Positions 12,354 to 21,424 of a stretch of 64,000 bases of DNA are shown in pieces (position 1 is the stretch's first letter; the number at the start of each line of letters is the position of its first letter). The stretch lies in contig QYRS01000014.1 of the NCBI GenBank assembly GCA_006503535.1, forward strand, positions 744,001 to 808,000, given 5' to 3'. The notes beneath the pieces are model-generated. The model saw nothing but the letters and a program-made list of their open reading frames with translations, was not told the DNA's origin and did no database searches. The stretch is from Arthrinium phaeospermum (taxonomy: Eukaryota > Ascomycota > Sordariomycetes > Amphisphaeriales > Apiosporaceae). Both the position numbers and the translations under genes were made by a program.

Positions 12354-13760
12354 ATGGACGTTACAAGCGCCATTAACAACGCCGCCAAGCAGATTGCTGG
12401 CCTGAACTTCGGCCGCCGTCGACCCTTCAACAACCCGAAGGTCATCTTTTCCGCTTTCGTCGCCAACGATGACGACGCCGTCGCCCAGGGCATGACACAG
12501 GGCGAGATCACCGGGGCCCTCGAGACCCGACTGTTCACCATGGCCTCTCACGCCACCCGAGGCCATGACGTCTTCACCCGGTTCCGCGGCAACTCGGCAT
12601 TCTATGCCTACGTTGCCCACGAGATGAACCCTCTCTGTCCCCTGTCCGCCGCCGACGTTGAGTCGATCTTCTTGTCCCTGCTGGCCGCCCGCGAGCGAAC
12701 CCTGTCGGCAGCCCAAGGTGCCGAAAACGTCCAGAAGTCGAAGCTGATGATCGCACTGGACGTCATCTTGGGCCTCCGCCAGAAGGCCAACGACCTGGCA
12801 CGAAACGACCACGTCATTACGCTGAGACCCAAGACCCTGAGCCGACCTTCGATGCTGAGCGGCCCTAGCAACAACAACGGCATCGTGATGAGCAACAACA
12901 GCCCCGTCTGGCCGCCCGTTCACTACAGCCCCATGGACATCGCGCACCTGTGCCAGCATGATGTCCACTCCGCTCTGTTCGGCATCACCCCTGAGAGCCC
13001 CGGGGCCCAGCCGACCTACCCCACCGACCAAGACAACCCCGTCGCCGTCCGCCGGTTCCTCTGCTACGAGAACCTGACAAAGAACAAGAACGCCGTCTCC
13101 ACGACCTGGGCCTTGTACTGCGTGCCCGTAGCCTTCCTCGATGACGCCGCCCGCGAGGCCTGGTACGCCAACACCGGCCACCGCAGCCGATTTTACAGCA
13201 CCCTCCCCGAGTTCATCGAGTACGCGAAGGAGGCCCTGAGCCGAGACGGCACGGACCGCGTCATCAGCCTCCTGACCCCGTGGTTCTTCGACGTCGGCGA
13301 GGTCATGGCGCTGGCCAACGGCCATCTCGCCCTGCCCATCACCTGGGAGAAGAAGTGCTTCCGCTCGGGCATGACGCTGATCGTGGAGAAGGACGGCAAG
13401 ATGGAGGACGGCAAGACCCGGCAGTTCAAGGTCATCATCTTCCGGCCCCAGGCCCCACACTACCCCCACGCCGCCCCGCGCGGCGCCGGCCGCGGACAGA
13501 AGCAGGACGAGTGGGTCGGCACCGTCTTCCGCACCATCACGGGCAGCATGCACTACGTCGCGAGTGCCTGGGTCGGCGGCACCCTCCAGAACAACAGCAG
13601 CGCGGCCAACGGGCGCGGCGCGGGCCCCGACTCGGTGGAGTTGTCGGCCGCTTTGGTTTCGGAGCTGACGGAGGACCCCTCGAGCCTGGCGATCGACCCA
13701 GTGTCTTTGAGCGCCCGTCACTTCCGAAACGCCGACGTTCGCCAGTCTGCTTGGGATTGA
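12354..13760 (+). CDS. Uncharacterised intronless protein, 468 residues
   Basis: A long, clean reading frame with strong C-ending codon bias. It starts MDVTSAINNAAKQIAGLNFG in a good context (CCAACATGG). An in-frame ATG at 12237 would add 39 residues that look like leader sequence. The protein has no obvious signal peptide or membrane helix. The N-terminal 160 residues look helical (ITGALETRLFTMASHATRG, SIFLSLLAARERTLSAAQG), followed by an Asn/Pro/Ser linker and a mixed alpha/beta C-terminal half with Trp-rich segments (TTWALYCVPVAFLDDAAREAW, VISLLTPWFFDVGEVM). I do not recognise a domain. It sits alone between a broken gene and a broken transporter. Confidence 0.75.
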   Translation: MDVTSAINNAAKQIAGLNFGRRRPFNNPKVIFSAFVANDDDAVAQGMTQGEITGALETRLFTMASHATRGHDVFTRFRGNSAFYAYVAHEMNPLCPLSAADVESIFLSLLAARERTLSAAQGAENVQKSKLMIALDVILGLRQKANDLARNDHVITLRPKTLSRPSMLSGPSNNNGIVMSNNSPVWPPVHYSPMDIAHLCQHDVHSALFGITPESPGAQPTYPTDQDNPVAVRRFLCYENLTKNKNAVSTTWALYCVPVAFLDDAAREAWYANTGHRSRFYSTLPEFIEYAKEALSRDGTDRVISLLTPWFFDVGEVMALANGHLALPITWEKKCFRSGMTLIVEKDGKMEDGKTRQFKVIIFRPQAPHYPHAAPRGAGRGQKQDEWVGTVFRTITGSMHYVASAWVGGTLQNNSSAANGRGAGPDSVELSAALVSELTEDPSSLAIDPVSLSARHFRNADVRQSAWD

Positions 13761-14984
13761 GCATTTGGAGGGCGTCTTATGGTGCTGGTGGGAAGCGGAA
13801 AGAGAGGAGGTTTTGTGTGTTTTTCGTTTGCTTTGGGAGCGAGAGCGTTGGGGAAGGAACCACACAATCATGGTAGAAACGACATGATACCCATTCCGTA
13901 GATCACGAGAGACCCAAGGAATATGATCAAAGGCCCGTCCCCTTTGGAGGCCTCAAACAATACATCTTGAGAACTGTGACTGCGTGAAACTGCCAAATGA
14001 CTGAACGCCGACTCGGGCATGGAAGGATTTTATTTTCGTCCCTACAAACAGGCAACGCTGCTGACTAGGCCACATACAAGTAATTATCGTGGTTTCCAGA
14101 GTACTAAAGCCAAGAGAAATCTTTCCAGCAATTTAACAATTCGAAAATTCGAGAAGTACGTGGGCAGATCGACATTGTAAAAACTTCTCGTTGGCATGCC
14201 TGAGGCAACAGCTTCTGATTTGCAAAGCGAAGAGGGTTAAAATAAAACATGGTGATCAGGAAATGCAAGTAATGTGGGTGCGCAATTGCAAATAGCAACG
14301 CTCAAGGTGGTGTTCGAACCCAGGGTCTGCATTATTGTGATCAATCCCCCAAAAGCCAAACATCCTGCACACAAAGGAAGCCATCACCCAGCTTTCCCCA
14401 AAGGCAGATGCAAAATGACCACCAAAATTGAAGTCAGGTCAGAGAGCATATGAAAGAAAAGAGAAAAAGAAAAAGAAAAAAAAAATTGCTGGCCAGCGTC
14501 AGCCCCCAGAGTTTTCTACGAACACCAGGCCGTCTGTTGAGGGGGGAGCGAATCCAACGCCTCAGATGCCCTTGCATAGGAATCACCTATGGATGCACGC
14601 CTACTCTCCTCCGGGAGCCATGGGAGTCCGTCATCACCAAATTCAAGACTCGCGCTCATCCAACTGGACCAGACGTGTCAGGAACTTTGCTCGGGACTTG
14701 TTGGAAGAATTGTGTTCAATTAGGTACTATGAATAGGGTGCTGTACCAATTCAGAGCTCGGGGGAGCTAGGGCCACTTGATTGCTGAAGCTTGGTACAAT
14801 CACAATTGCTGGAACAATCACATACAGCTCACCGCACCTAAGGTGACACATCTTGATTGGAGGGGCATTTTCTCTGACTACCACGTATTGTAAATATCTA
14901 CACGCCCTAGAGCCAGTCGTGTGTAATAGGTATGCATTTATATGGCAATGTATTCAAAGTGAAGCCGCTATTTCCCCAGCACAG
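13761..14984. other. Intergenic region, about 1.2 kb
   Basis: No credible gene. It contains a purine-rich A/G run at about 14449-14486. A TGTTCGAACCC string at about 14311 resembles a tRNA B box, but no A box or cloverleaf is present. Confidence 0.4.
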
Positions 14985-15860
14985 TTACACTGATAATCCA
15001 TTTTCAGCAGCAGGATCAGCACCTTGTACCCAGCCCAACGGCACCCAGCACACTGCAACTCCTCGTTGCGGCGCAACTCCACTCATTCCACGGATCCTGG
15101 CGCCGCACCCGTACAACACAAACGGCACGGGAGCCAGAATGGTCGCAAGCACGGCGGGGATGGTGAGAGCCCTGTGCGGGCCCAGCCGCTCGTACATGGG
15201 CACCGAGGCGGGTACGAGCGCTCCCGCGACGACGTAGCGAACGCACGTCATGAACGCCAGGGCGGAGGCGGTGTGCCGCTGGTAGACGAAGACGGTGTAG
15301 AGGAAGGTGGTGGTGAAGATGGTGACGAGGCCGTACCCGAAGAAGGCGGACCCGACGATGGGGACCCAGATGTTGGTAGATGGCTAAGAATGAGAAGAAG
15401 ATGGTTAGCGAAAGAAGAAGCAGAACGGCGCGCTGGTTCTGGAACTCACGTAGCATGTCCAGGCCATCCACCAGATTGACACGGGGAGGGCAAGGGAGCC
15501 GCCCAGCATCCTGTACCACAGGCATATCTCCGGCGTCATCATTCCGGCGGCCGCGGCTTTCTTTGACCAGCTGTATACAAGCGGGATCAGCGGCAGCGCT
15601 AGCAGATCTCCCACCAGGAGCGCGGTCCAGAGAATAAAAGTCAGAGACTGCGAGATGCCGTACGTCTGTTGGAAGATCAAGGGATAGCCATTGAGGAACG
15701 TGAACAGCACGAAATAGACGGTCAGGTAGAAGGTGAATATCAGTATAACTGGCTCCGTGGATACCATCAGGAACGGCCGGTAGATGTTGACGAGCAGCCT
15801 CCGGCCCAGCGTGTGCGCCGTGGCGTTCGGCCGTCGCCCGTCCGGCTGCGGATGTACCAC
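14985..15860 (-). pseudogene. C-terminal half of a DHA1-type MFS transporter (split gene, part 2)
   Basis: On the minus strand, 15860-15450 and 15383-14985 join across an intron (15449-15384, donor GTGAGT, acceptor TTAG) to give about 270 residues: NIYRPFLMVSTEPVILIFTF, YGISQSLTFILWTALLVGDL, NIWVPIVGSAFFGYGLVTIF and TASALAFMTCVRYVVAGALV. These match transmembrane segments 7-12 of the drug:H+ antiporter-1 group. There is no start, signal or N-terminal half upstream on this strand. The N-terminal half of what appears to be the same gene lies next door on the plus strand. About 70 residues of the middle (helices 4-6) are missing from both parts. It cannot make a working transporter as it stands. 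Confidence 0.75.
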
Positions 15861-16449
15861 CCTATCCTATTAAAGTGGCGAGAGGTAAAACCAGCCCAAC
15901 GGTTACTGGCGACCATGATTCCTTTTCCTTTTAGCTGGTGAACAAGAAGTTCAAGGGCTTTCTATACCACTATATTCAACTCGGAAACCGCTGACCATAC
16001 AAGAACTACCAGAGATACAAGAAACTACCGCGGACACAAGAACACACAATGTCCAGGGTTGGCACAGCCACGGTCACCGAAACCGTCACGGCAACCCCTC
16101 CCCCGCCTCCTGTGCTCCATCTAAGTTGTTGACATTGGCGTGCTGGGAGTCACCTTATATAACAACATTCAACAGGCTTGGTTACACGGGGGTTAAATTT
16201 TGGTAGAGAGAAGAAGCCTAATAAAGTTTTACAAGAAACGGAGAGAACCTGGGGTGCCTCTTAAGCGATTTGTAATGGACAATTACTCAGATGGTACGTG
16301 TTCGTGGTAGGTATCATCCCACAGGGCTTTAGCTAATATAAATATCATGCTAAACATGCTAAACTCCATCTCCATAGTGGCCCTTCTCACTCTCAAAATC
16401 GAGTAAGCATCTTGCAGTAACGAAATTCATAACAGTCTCATCGCCCCCA
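15861..16449. other. Region between the two halves of the split transporter
   Basis: This is where the inversion junction should lie, or one side of it. It holds a tiny plus-strand frame at 16049-16132 (MSRVGTATVTETVTATPPPP...) that may be a relic first exon. An AT-rich stretch precedes the N-terminal MFS fragment. No transposon ends recognised. Confidence 0.4.
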
Positions 16450-17115
16450 ATGCAGTCGTTTCGTCAGTACCGCCGCATCCGTGCCGCAGTCGAGCAGGAT
16501 CTGACCCAGTGGAAGCGCAGTTCAACAACAGCCATCAACGTAGATCCGCCCAAAAACGACAGCACCACAAGTACCCCCCGAAACCCTGAAAGCGAGGGCA
16601 AACCATCCCTAGATCTCCCCCAACTGCCGGGCGTGACGGCCACCCGGCCAGCCGAAGACGATGGCGCCGTAGCCTACATCGTGGGCTGGAAGGACGACGG
16701 CCCGCTCAACCCGCAAAACCGGACTCTCTCCAGGATGTGGGCCGTCACCTTCGCCGTGTGCCTGCTGACCGTGGCCATCACCCTCGTTTCGTCCGTGGCG
16801 CCCGAGTTCAACGCCCACTACGGCGTCGACGCCGTGGCCGGCTCCATGACGACGGGCATGTACCTCCTCGGCAGCGGCGCGGACGCCCTCGTCGCGGGGG
16901 CCGCGTCCGAGACGTTTGGACGCAACGTCGTCTACATGACCACCTTTGTCGCCTTCCTGCTCTTTGTCCTGGCCAAGGCGCATGCACCCGACTACTGCGG
17001 CGCCGTCGTCTTTCGCTTCGTGACGGACCTCTTCGGGTCCAGGCCCATGACGGCCGCCGGCGGCACCATGGCCGAGGCTTGTCACAAATCCAAATCGCCC
17101 CTGCATCAAGAATAG
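16450..17115 (+). pseudogene. N-terminal half of a DHA1-type MFS transporter (split gene, part 1)
   Basis: It reads MQSFRQYRRIRAAVEQDLTQ, a hydrophilic leader, GWKDDGPLNPQNRTLSRMWA, then helices 1-3 (AVTFAVCLLTVAITLVSSVA, MTTGMYLLGSGADALVAGAA, VYMTTFVAFLLFVLAKAHAP) and RFVTDLFGSRPMTAAGGTMA. In DHA1 proteins GGTMAD is followed by W-S-P and helices 4-12. Here the coding sense is lost at about 17075 and the frame stops at 17115. The missing C-terminal half lies about 600 bases to the left on the opposite strand, so the two look like one gene broken by an inversion with loss of the middle. Confidence 0.75.
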
Positions 17116-17211
17116 ATACGTACTCCTCGCCTGCCGCCAGAGACGGTATTACAGCAAGAAGAGGGTAGCGTCCGTTACGATGCTGCAGAGAGAATGCTCG
17201 ACACCAGCCAC

Positions 17212-17378
17212 CTATCGACTTTCGGCGTCAGCATTTACTCTTTCTAGAGGGAACAGGATGTCTCAGGAGGGAATAATGGAAGTTTTTCGAATAAACAGTT
17301 CCCCTTCCCTTGTGAGACACTAGGATAACGTGGAATAAACACTGAATCAAGAAGGAATAAACACCGAAAGTCGCTTAC
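17212..17378 (-). mobile_element. Introner-like inverted-repeat element, intergenic copy (167 bp)
   Basis: Read on the minus strand it begins GTAAG at 17378 and ends TAG at 17212, like an intron. It has 13-bp terminal inverted repeats: CGACTTTCGGCGT at 17216-17228, and ACACCGAAAGTCG at 17361-17373 (12 of 13 paired). It is homologous end to end with intron 3 of the GH3 gene (42558-42661). Shared blocks include GCATTTACTCTTTCT, TGAGACACT-GGATAACGTG and CTTACCAG, apart from about 63 extra bases in this copy. Homology stops at the splice-site positions on both sides. This copy is not inside a recognisable gene. Confidence 0.65.
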
Positions 17379-17391
17379 CAGTGTTCCGTTT

Positions 17392-19021
17392 TTTGGCATG
17401 AGTTTGGCTGTAGCTCAGAATCGCGACGCTCCCACTTTGAGGCCAACGCAAGTCACTAATCAAGACTCGCCAAACCAGATGGAACTTCTGAACTATTTCC
17501 CATCGGGATCATCGAAACACCCCACAACATGAACAAGAAGCAAGCCAGTTTATGTCGTGCTTAGATTGGCTGAGGCTTAACGCCACCACAGCCATCAACT
17601 GGGAGGGCGCCAATGCCTTCACCGCTGGTGGCATGCCACTGCTGCCTGCTGCCGTAAATACAGGCACGCAAAGCCATGCGCAGACATCTTTAGGGATTTC
17701 GCAAGGAGATGATAGCAGTAGCGAGGGAGCCAACATCGAGTTCTCTGTCACGTGTACGAGGGCGAAGCTCAAGGCCATGGTACGTCATGCTTTTGATGGA
17801 GCCATGCTGGAGGCGTCGGAGCTGCCCGACGAGTCGCGAATGACTGTAACCTTGCGCCTCAAAAGATGATGCACGATATTATATAATTCAATAGTACACT
17901 TTCCCATCGCATCCTTTAGCCATGGATTGATTCCAAGCAAGTAAGTATTGGTAACTGGTGGTGGGCTGGTGTGGCTTAGCCCACCCATTTGATAAATTTT
18001 ATTAGTTGATTGATAGAGAACTTTAGCTAAATTTCATCACCATATTGAACCCCAAAGTCAACACTTGGCTCCCCCACACAGGCCGGCCAGAAGCTGAACT
18101 TCCGAGAGTAATCGACATCGGAGTTCTGGGTCTGGCCGGATATAAGCATCAGAACGTCATCATTAAGGCGGCGCAGGAGACCAAGGCCAACGTTGAGAAG
18201 TTTCTTAACACCCCCGTCGAGAGCCGAGACAATACTGGGGCCGATATAAGGCAGCGCCGACCCGTCTGCAAGCCTTCAAGACCGCCGTCGCCGATATGAT
18301 CCCTCCCCAGCTCAAGACGGTTACCAATGGAATCCCCAGACTCCGAAACCCAATCGCACCCAGACAGGGCTGAAACCAGATCATCCCTGATGACGCTGAG
18401 GGGAGGGCTTTTTAGCGGTCAGCCCCCAGACGCCCCCTAACAGTACCTGGAAGGAAGACAGGCATACCTCAGCAATGAAATAAGAGTACGCCCAACGTCT
18501 GTCGAAGTCGTAAAAAGTCGCGAAATGTCTAGCTCACGTAAGAGCTTTTACGACAACACATCTTTTGAACGATGCAATGAGGAACGTCATGGGTTGTCAT
18601 CTGTAAGCATTCATGTTGGCATTGCCCTGTGGCGTTGATGACCTGGGCAGTGCTGCATAACGCTAGCCTTCGTACCCCTCCCTCCCTCATCAGCTTCTTT
18701 CATTCGTGCCATTCAATTAGACGGTCGCCGCAGCACTTCGTCTCTTGACTGTAGGTAGGTATTTACATTAGGTCAGGCCACGCTCATAAACTGTCGGTAA
18801 ATCCGACATGCAAGGCACGTCTAAAGTAAGCCTGATCTGGCTGGATGCTCACAATTGGCCATCCGACGGCCGCCCATCGAGTGTTCAACCTGACAGTCAG
18901 CCTCACGAATCCTCCTACTTAGGTATATATCACTCCGACTTCCCCTCACTGTTGTGACGTATAGCTGCCCAGTAGCTCCAGCTCTATCAATTCCAGCAAG
19001 AACTTTTTATCGATAAAACAC
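17392..19021. other. Non-coding or decayed region, about 1.6 kb
   Basis: Two plus-strand frames look like possible gene relics but match nothing I know. One is 17552-17869 (NIEFSVTCTRAKLKAMVRHA near its end). The other is 18045-18299 (IDIGVLGLAGYKHQNVIIKA). Neither has a convincing start, splice sites or a continuation. The rest holds no recognised feature. Confidence 0.35.
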
Positions 19022-20413
19022 ATGGCTCCTATAACCGGGACGGTATTTTCGCGATTATGCAGCACAGGCAACAACACAGTGATGATGAACCATGTTAGCG
19101 CAACAATAGGGGGGCAGTGGGTCAACCCCAGCGACATCTTGTCTATACTCCTCCTCCTGGGCCCCGATACGGTTCAAAAGGCAGTCGCTCAGCTTTCTGG
19201 CCGAATGATTACGCCAGCGGCGTTCTCGTTTGGATGGGTTGGTTACGCCATCAGTGCCCTAGTGGGGGTATTCGGCAGTGAGTTCATCGTGGCTGCTCCC
19301 TCAGGCCAGCACTATGAGTTTCCATCTAATAAAGGCTATTGCAGCGGGGTTTCTAATGCCAGCGACCGACGTACCCGACATCCTTCTGGTTGGCGCCCAA
19401 TCAGGCCATAGTCGCCCAACACGGAGCTGGGTACTGGGACGGCTATTCCGTGACGCCCATACACGGGCAACGGCAGATACCAGAGTACGGGGCCGCGCCG
19501 CGGACAAGAGCGACCCTACGTGGGACGCACTTCGCGTATCAGTCTTCGAATTTGAACAAGAACCCCTATCCCCCATGGCACCCCAAAGGTGGACATGGTG
19601 TGGTACACCGGCTTCGTCGTCATCGCAATACAGACGATGATCGCCATCATCCCGTGGGCCCTCAACGATGACTGGACGCCGTTCCTGATCACCTCGGCCG
19701 GCAACCTGCTCGCTCTTCTCGGCGCCTCGATGCCGCAGTGGCGCGCCGAGAAGTGGGCCTGTTCCAAGAAAGGGGGTAGCACCGTTGTTCTTACCCAGGG
19801 GAACGGCAGCAGGTTTGCCATGGTAATCAAGGGAAACAAAGGAGCTGGGCTGGATCTAGAGGCTCTGGCCACGGCGGTTGATACCTCGCACCCCAGTCTC
19901 ACTACGCGGGTTACCTCTGGGATCCTCGCTTTGTGCTGGCTCGCCCTCCTTGTGACGGTAGCAGGCGTCGAAGATCAAACTTGGTGTAAGTATTTCCCCC
20001 TTATCAGGTACCCTATCAAACAGTTGCAGAGTGGTCGAGTAACTGACGTGAGTCTTCATGTACTTGCAGATCTGCTTGCGATCGGTCTGATAGGCAGTAT
20101 CCAAAATCTATACGCTGTGGGATCTACCCGGTGTCCCAGTGCGTTGGGCATCCACCTAAGAGAGGTAGAAGTCTTTCGGGGAAAGAAAGTTGCTGCTGTA
20201 CTCAAAAGTGTCGAAGAATCGTATCCAATGGTGGGCACGTCACTCGTCAATGTCTTCTTCCCGGGATCATTGCGGGTGGCAGACGACAACGACTTTGAGT
20301 TCTGGCAAAGGGCATTTTACGAGCGATATGCCCCGAATAAGCACGGGAGGTGTGTTGGTGTGACGCCACCTGAAGTTGGGAACCGGAGTCGTCCTGATCC
20401 AGTGAAGGGCTAG
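19022..20413 (+). pseudogene. Uncharacterised fungal membrane protein gene with a probable 1-base frameshift
   Basis: Exon 1, 19022-19277, joins exon 2 at 19345 (intron 19278-19344, donor GTGAGT, branch CTAAT, acceptor TTGCAG) to read GFLMPATDVPDILLVGAQSG and WVLGRLFRD. Near 19575-19588 the coding sense moves from one frame to another (SVFEFEQEPLSPMAP, then VDMVWYTGFVVIAIQ) with no usable intron, so one base seems lost or gained. The rest reads GNLLALLGASMPQWRAEKWA, an intron at 19986-20069 (GTAAGT...TTGCAG), then LLAIGLIGSIQNLYAV and GIHLREVEVFRGKKVAAVLK to the stop at 20413. Several hydrophobic helices are visible. I recognise the overall pattern from uncharacterised Sordariomycete proteins; the function is unknown. 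Confidence 0.55.
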
Positions 20414-20519
20414 TATCGATGGCGCTCTGGTTGGAACTGAGAGCCTTGCCTAAAACACGCCATAGCGAAGCGGCGGTGCGAGTCTTATATTACGCATTTA
20501 TTTATCTAATAGATATAAT

Positions 20520-20600
20520 AGAAAAGGGAAAAGTATTAAAAGAAAAAGGAAAAATATTAAAAGAAAAGGGAAAAGTATTAGAAGAAAAGAAAAGATAGAA
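20520..20600. repeat. AT-rich purine tandem repeat, 21-bp unit
   Basis: Three near-identical 21-base units (AGAAAAGGGAAAAGTATTAA pattern) run 20520-20540, 20541-20561 and 20562-20582. A partial unit follows to about 20600. It stands out by composition from the GC-rich surroundings. Confidence 0.8.
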
Positions 20601-21424
20601 AAGAAACAGGCGCCGACAAGCTGATGAAACTCAGTGTTGGTCGCTCACAGGCTCTGGGGTTGACAGCAAGCCAGCTCCGTCCCAATTCAAGATGCGGGGC
20701 GGCGAGTACCGAGATTTAACATCCAAAAGGGCCGATAAGTAGTGCACCTTTTCTCTATGCTACGGCAAACTTAGATGCTTAATTTGACGACTCGTCTCCC
20801 ACGCACGGCATTTCCCCTTGGCTCGACCTGGTACAGCTTGCCACGATGGCACGTACACTCATGTACCGGTGTAGTCAAATATACGAGATCGTATAGGTCA
20901 AATTTATCAATGCATACAGTAACGCGCCCATAGTATCTCGAACTAAAATCTTCAGGAAGCACTCAAATAACAAGGTCTCGAAAGGGGACTAGCCAAGAGT
21001 CGAATATTCTTTTAGTTTTATTCTGTTTTATCTCTTCTGACCAAGAAATACTGATATCACCATGCCATTGTTCCTAGAATTCCTCGCTTCTGGATATGCT
21101 TATACCGCGTGGGATCTCCCCTAAAGGTTAATGTATCAGATATAATATGCCTCACTTGAGGACATATCCACGATATGGGTGTTGATTACGCCACGCTTAC
21201 ATTGATGGCTCCCATTGGCTGCATCGCAAGGGCTGCCTAATTCCAACCCCAAGGCAGTCAATATCTCACGTGATCTGTGAGGCGTTTTCATTCTAGGGAG
21301 TAGGCTTGCTCACCATCCCCGCTTCAGCTGGTGCTTCGACTCTATCGCATCACAACACAAAGCGACCAAATCCGTCGACCACTTGCTGCGTTGCTGCACC
21401 ACAAGTCAAATTACTGCGACCGAC
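20601..21424. other. Intergenic region upstream of the NLR-like gene
   Basis: About 0.8 kb of lower-GC sequence. No gene, repeat or regulatory motif recognised other than its position as promoter of the receptor gene. Confidence 0.35.

Noticed and set aside
12330..13871. 513-codon minus-strand frame opposite the 468-residue orphan
   Set aside because: Codon bias and a clean start favour the plus strand. The minus frame is Gly/Val/Ala/Arg-rich shadow sequence.
14281..14330. TGTTCGAACCC, similar to a tRNA B box
   Set aside because: No matching A box at the right distance and no acceptor or anticodon stem can be drawn.
17410..17440. GGCTGTAGCTCAGAATCG, like a tRNA 5' half with A box
   Set aside because: No B box follows within a tRNA length; at most a relic or chance.
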